Part shown: piece by piece, positions 62,279-64,000 of the stretch | Position numbering within the stretch: position 1 is the first letter of the stretch | How the letters are laid out: the number at the start of each line of letters is the position of its first letter | Origin: Salipiger abyssi | GTDB taxonomy: Bacteria; Pseudomonadota; Alphaproteobacteria; Rhodobacterales; Rhodobacteraceae | Length of the DNA: 64,000 nucleotides | Reading direction: 5' to 3' | Assembly: GCF_001975705.1 (NCBI RefSeq) | Contig: NZ_CP015093.1 | Coordinates: 434,001 to 498,000 of the forward strand | Translations under genes and position numbers: made by a program | The notes under the pieces: generated by a model | Database searches by the model: none | Seen by the model: only the letters and a program-made list of their open reading frames with translations | What the model was told of the DNA's origin: nothing

Positions 62279-64000
62279 CCGCCGCCCTGCCCCAACCCAC
62301 GCCCCCCGCCTATGCGGAGCTGTGCGTCACCTCGAATTTCACCTTCCTCACCGGCGCTTCGCATCCCGAAGAGCTGGTCGCCCGCGCCGCCGAGCTGGGC
62401 CTCGCCGCCATCGCCATCACCGACCGCAATTCGCTGGCCGGCGTGGTGCGGGCCTATAGCGCGCTGAAGATCCTGAAGGAAAAAGCCGAGGAAACGCTGC
62501 GTATCCGCTCCCGGCACCGGGTGGACAGCTGCTCGCGGCAGGAGGTCGGCACGCCGGAGGAAATCCCCCATCCCGCCGCGCCGCAGTTGCCGAAGCTCAT
62601 CACCGGCGCCCGGCTGGTACTCGAGGACGACCCGGTGGAGTGGCTCGCCCTGCCGGTGGACCGGCCCGGCTATCACCGGCTGGCGCGGCTGCTCTCCACC
62701 GGCAAGCGGCGCGCCGAAAAGGGCCGGTGCCGGCTGCATCTGGAGGATCTGCTGGAGGGCTGCGCCGGCATGATCCTCATCGCCCTGCCGCCGCCCGATC
62801 TGGCACAGGCCACCGCCCCGGTCCGCGCCCTGCAAAGGCGCTACCCCGGCCATGTCTTTCTGGGTGCCGCGCCGCGCTATGACGGCTCCGATCAGGCCTG
62901 GTTCGACGCCTGCGCCCATGCGGCGCTGCGGCTCTCGGCACCGATGGTCGCGGTGGGCGACGTGCTTTTGCACCGCGCATCGCGGCGCCGGCTCGCCGAT
63001 GTGCTGACCTGCCTGCGCGAGGGGCTCACCATCGACGCCATCGGCACCCGCGCCCTGCCCAATGCCGAGCGCCGGCTGAAGGGCGCCCCCGACATGGCGC
63101 GGCTCTACCGCAACCACCCCGCCGCGCTGCGCCGCACGCTGGAGATTGCCGCACGCTGTGCCTTCGATCTTTCGGAACTCAGCTACGAGTATCCCGACGA
63201 GATCGCCGACGGTGAAACGCCCCAGGGACGGCTGCGGCGCCTTGCCGAGGCGGGGCTGGTCCGGCGCTACCCGGACGGCGCGCCGGATAAGGTCCGCAAA
63301 CTCATGGAAAAGGAGCTGGCGGTGGTCGGCGAGCTGGGCTTTGCCGCCTATTTCCTCACCGTGAACGACATCGTGACGCATGCCCGCAGCGAGGGCATCC
63401 TCTGCCAGGGGCGCGGCTCGGCGGCCAATTCGGTGCTCTGCTTCCTGCTCGGCATCACCGACGTGACCCCGGACATGATCGGCATGGTCTTTGAACGCTT
63501 CGTCTCGCGCCATCGTGGCGAGCCGCCCGATATCGACGTGGATTTCGAGCACGAGCGGCGCGAGGAGGTGATCCAGTGGATCTATGAGAAATACGGCCGC
63601 CACCGTGCCGGGCTCTGCGCCACGGTGATCCATTTCCGCTCGCGCGCGGCGATCCGCGAGGTCGGCAAGGTGATGGGGCTGAGCCAGGACGTGACCGCCG
63701 CGCTGGCGGGTCAGATCTGGGGCATGTCCGATGGCGGCGCCGATCCCGAGCGCATCCGCGAGCTGGGGCTCGATCCCTCGGACCGCCGGCTCGCCCAGAC
63801 CATTGAGCTGATCGGCGAGATCATCGGCTTTCCCCGCCACCTGTCGCAGCATGTGGGCGGCTTTGTCATCACCCGCGGGCGGCTCGACGAACTCTGCCCG
63901 ATCGAGAACGCCGCGATGGAGGATCGCACGGTCATCGAATGGGACAAGGACGATATCGACACGCTGGGGATACTGAAGGTCGATGTGCTCAGCCTCGGCA
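62275..64000 (+). CDS. dnaE2: error-prone DNA polymerase DnaE2 (N-terminal part, cut by the window end)
   Basis: About 575 codons are visible and the frame is still open at base 64000. The N-terminal PHP domain starts AYAELCVTSNFTFLTGASHP; the C-family polymerase core shows GRGSAANSVLCFLLGI and the catalytic PDIDVDFEHERREEV near residues 417-432, then HLSQHVGGFVIT. It extends past DNA lesions with low fidelity. The ATG overlaps the imuB stop by 4 nt, the usual imuA-imuB-dnaE2 order. The remaining C-terminal part lies beyond the window. Confidence 0.95.
   Translation, partial: MTAALPQPTPPAYAELCVTSNFTFLTGASHPEELVARAAELGLAAIAITDRNSLAGVVRAYSALKILKEKAEETLRIRSRHRVDSCSRQEVGTPEEIPHPAAPQLPKLITGARLVLEDDPVEWLALPVDRPGYHRLARLLSTGKRRAEKGRCRLHLEDLLEGCAGMILIALPPPDLAQATAPVRALQRRYPGHVFLGAAPRYDGSDQAWFDACAHAALRLSAPMVAVGDVLLHRASRRRLADVLTCLREGLTIDAIGTRALPNAERRLKGAPDMARLYRNHPAALRRTLEIAARCAFDLSELSYEYPDEIADGETPQGRLRRLAEAGLVRRYPDGAPDKVRKLMEKELAVVGELGFAAYFLTVNDIVTHARSEGILCQGRGSAANSVLCFLLGITDVTPDMIGMVFERFVSRHRGEPPDIDVDFEHERREEVIQWIYEKYGRHRAGLCATVIHFRSRAAIREVGKVMGLSQDVTAALAGQIWGMSDGGADPERIRELGLDPSDRRLAQTIELIGEIIGFPRHLSQHVGGFVITRGRLDELCPIENAAMEDRTVIEWDKDDIDTLGILKVDVLSLG

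Noticed and set aside
1..64000. CRISPR arrays, tRNA or rRNA genes
   Set aside because: No regularly spaced repeats and no tRNA- or rRNA-like sequence were seen on reading; the hairpin elements are isolated inverted repeats.

Overview
The window is high-GC DNA with tightly packed, often 4-nt-overlapping operons. Gene content points to a marine alphaproteobacterium of the Rhodobacterales/Roseobacter type: trimethylamine monooxygenase with TMAO demethylase, several peptide-type ABC importers, a NasTS-controlled nitrate assimilation operon and an imuA-imuB-dnaE2 mutagenesis cassette. The taxonomic placement is inference from gene content; there is no rRNA or other marker in the window.

Layout. 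0-9 kb: a small lipoprotein, an XRE-cupin regulator, and a leftward operon tmm-tdm-iron alcohol dehydrogenase that would oxidise trimethylamine to TMAO and then to dimethylamine plus formaldehyde. Divergent from it are a MetX-like hydrolase and a GMC oxidoreductase. 8.8-10.1 kb: a DEAD-box RNA helicase with a clear terminator. 10.3-18.6 kb: a leftward seven-gene operon (class II aldolase, peptide-type ABC importer, 2-hydroxyacid dehydrogenase, amidase). It faces a rightward group at 18.7-23.2 kb (GntR regulator, acetylpolyamine-type deacetylase, M20 deacylase, class III aminotransferase). A palindrome in the shared intergenic region is a candidate operator, so the two arms may form one catabolic module for an amide- or acetyl-amine-containing compound.

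23.7-25.9 kb: a frameshifted RTX calcium-binding protein gene in lower-GC DNA. 26.5-34.4 kb: an orphan membrane protein, then an M19 dipeptidase with a second complete peptide ABC importer. 34.5-36.6 kb: a luciferase-like oxidoreductase and a GNAT protein. 36.7-50.5 kb: nitrate assimilation: nasT-nasS, an attenuator-type leader, nrtA, nrtB, a double-ATPase subunit with one consensus and one degenerate predicted ATP site, a GAF-domain protein, nirB, nirD, nasA (frameshifted before its C-terminal Fe-S domain) and a TrpD-like gene.

50.4-52.3 kb: a maleate isomerase/racemase-family gene with an M24 peptidase. 52.3-54.9 kb: a lower-GC insertion carrying a hypothetical gene split after codon 7 by a complete IS3-family element; removing the element and one target copy restores a 305-codon frame. 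55-60 kb: a GH13 glycosidase resembling glucosylglycerol hydrolase, a DsbA-like isomerase and an orphan membrane protein. 60.3-64 kb: imuA, imuB and the start of dnaE2, which runs off the window.

Elaborate inverted-repeat structures recur inside operons, twice exactly between a solute-binding-protein gene and its permease gene (16.1 and 40.1 kb) and once between nirB and nirD. They are candidates for setting unequal expression of genes in one transcript.
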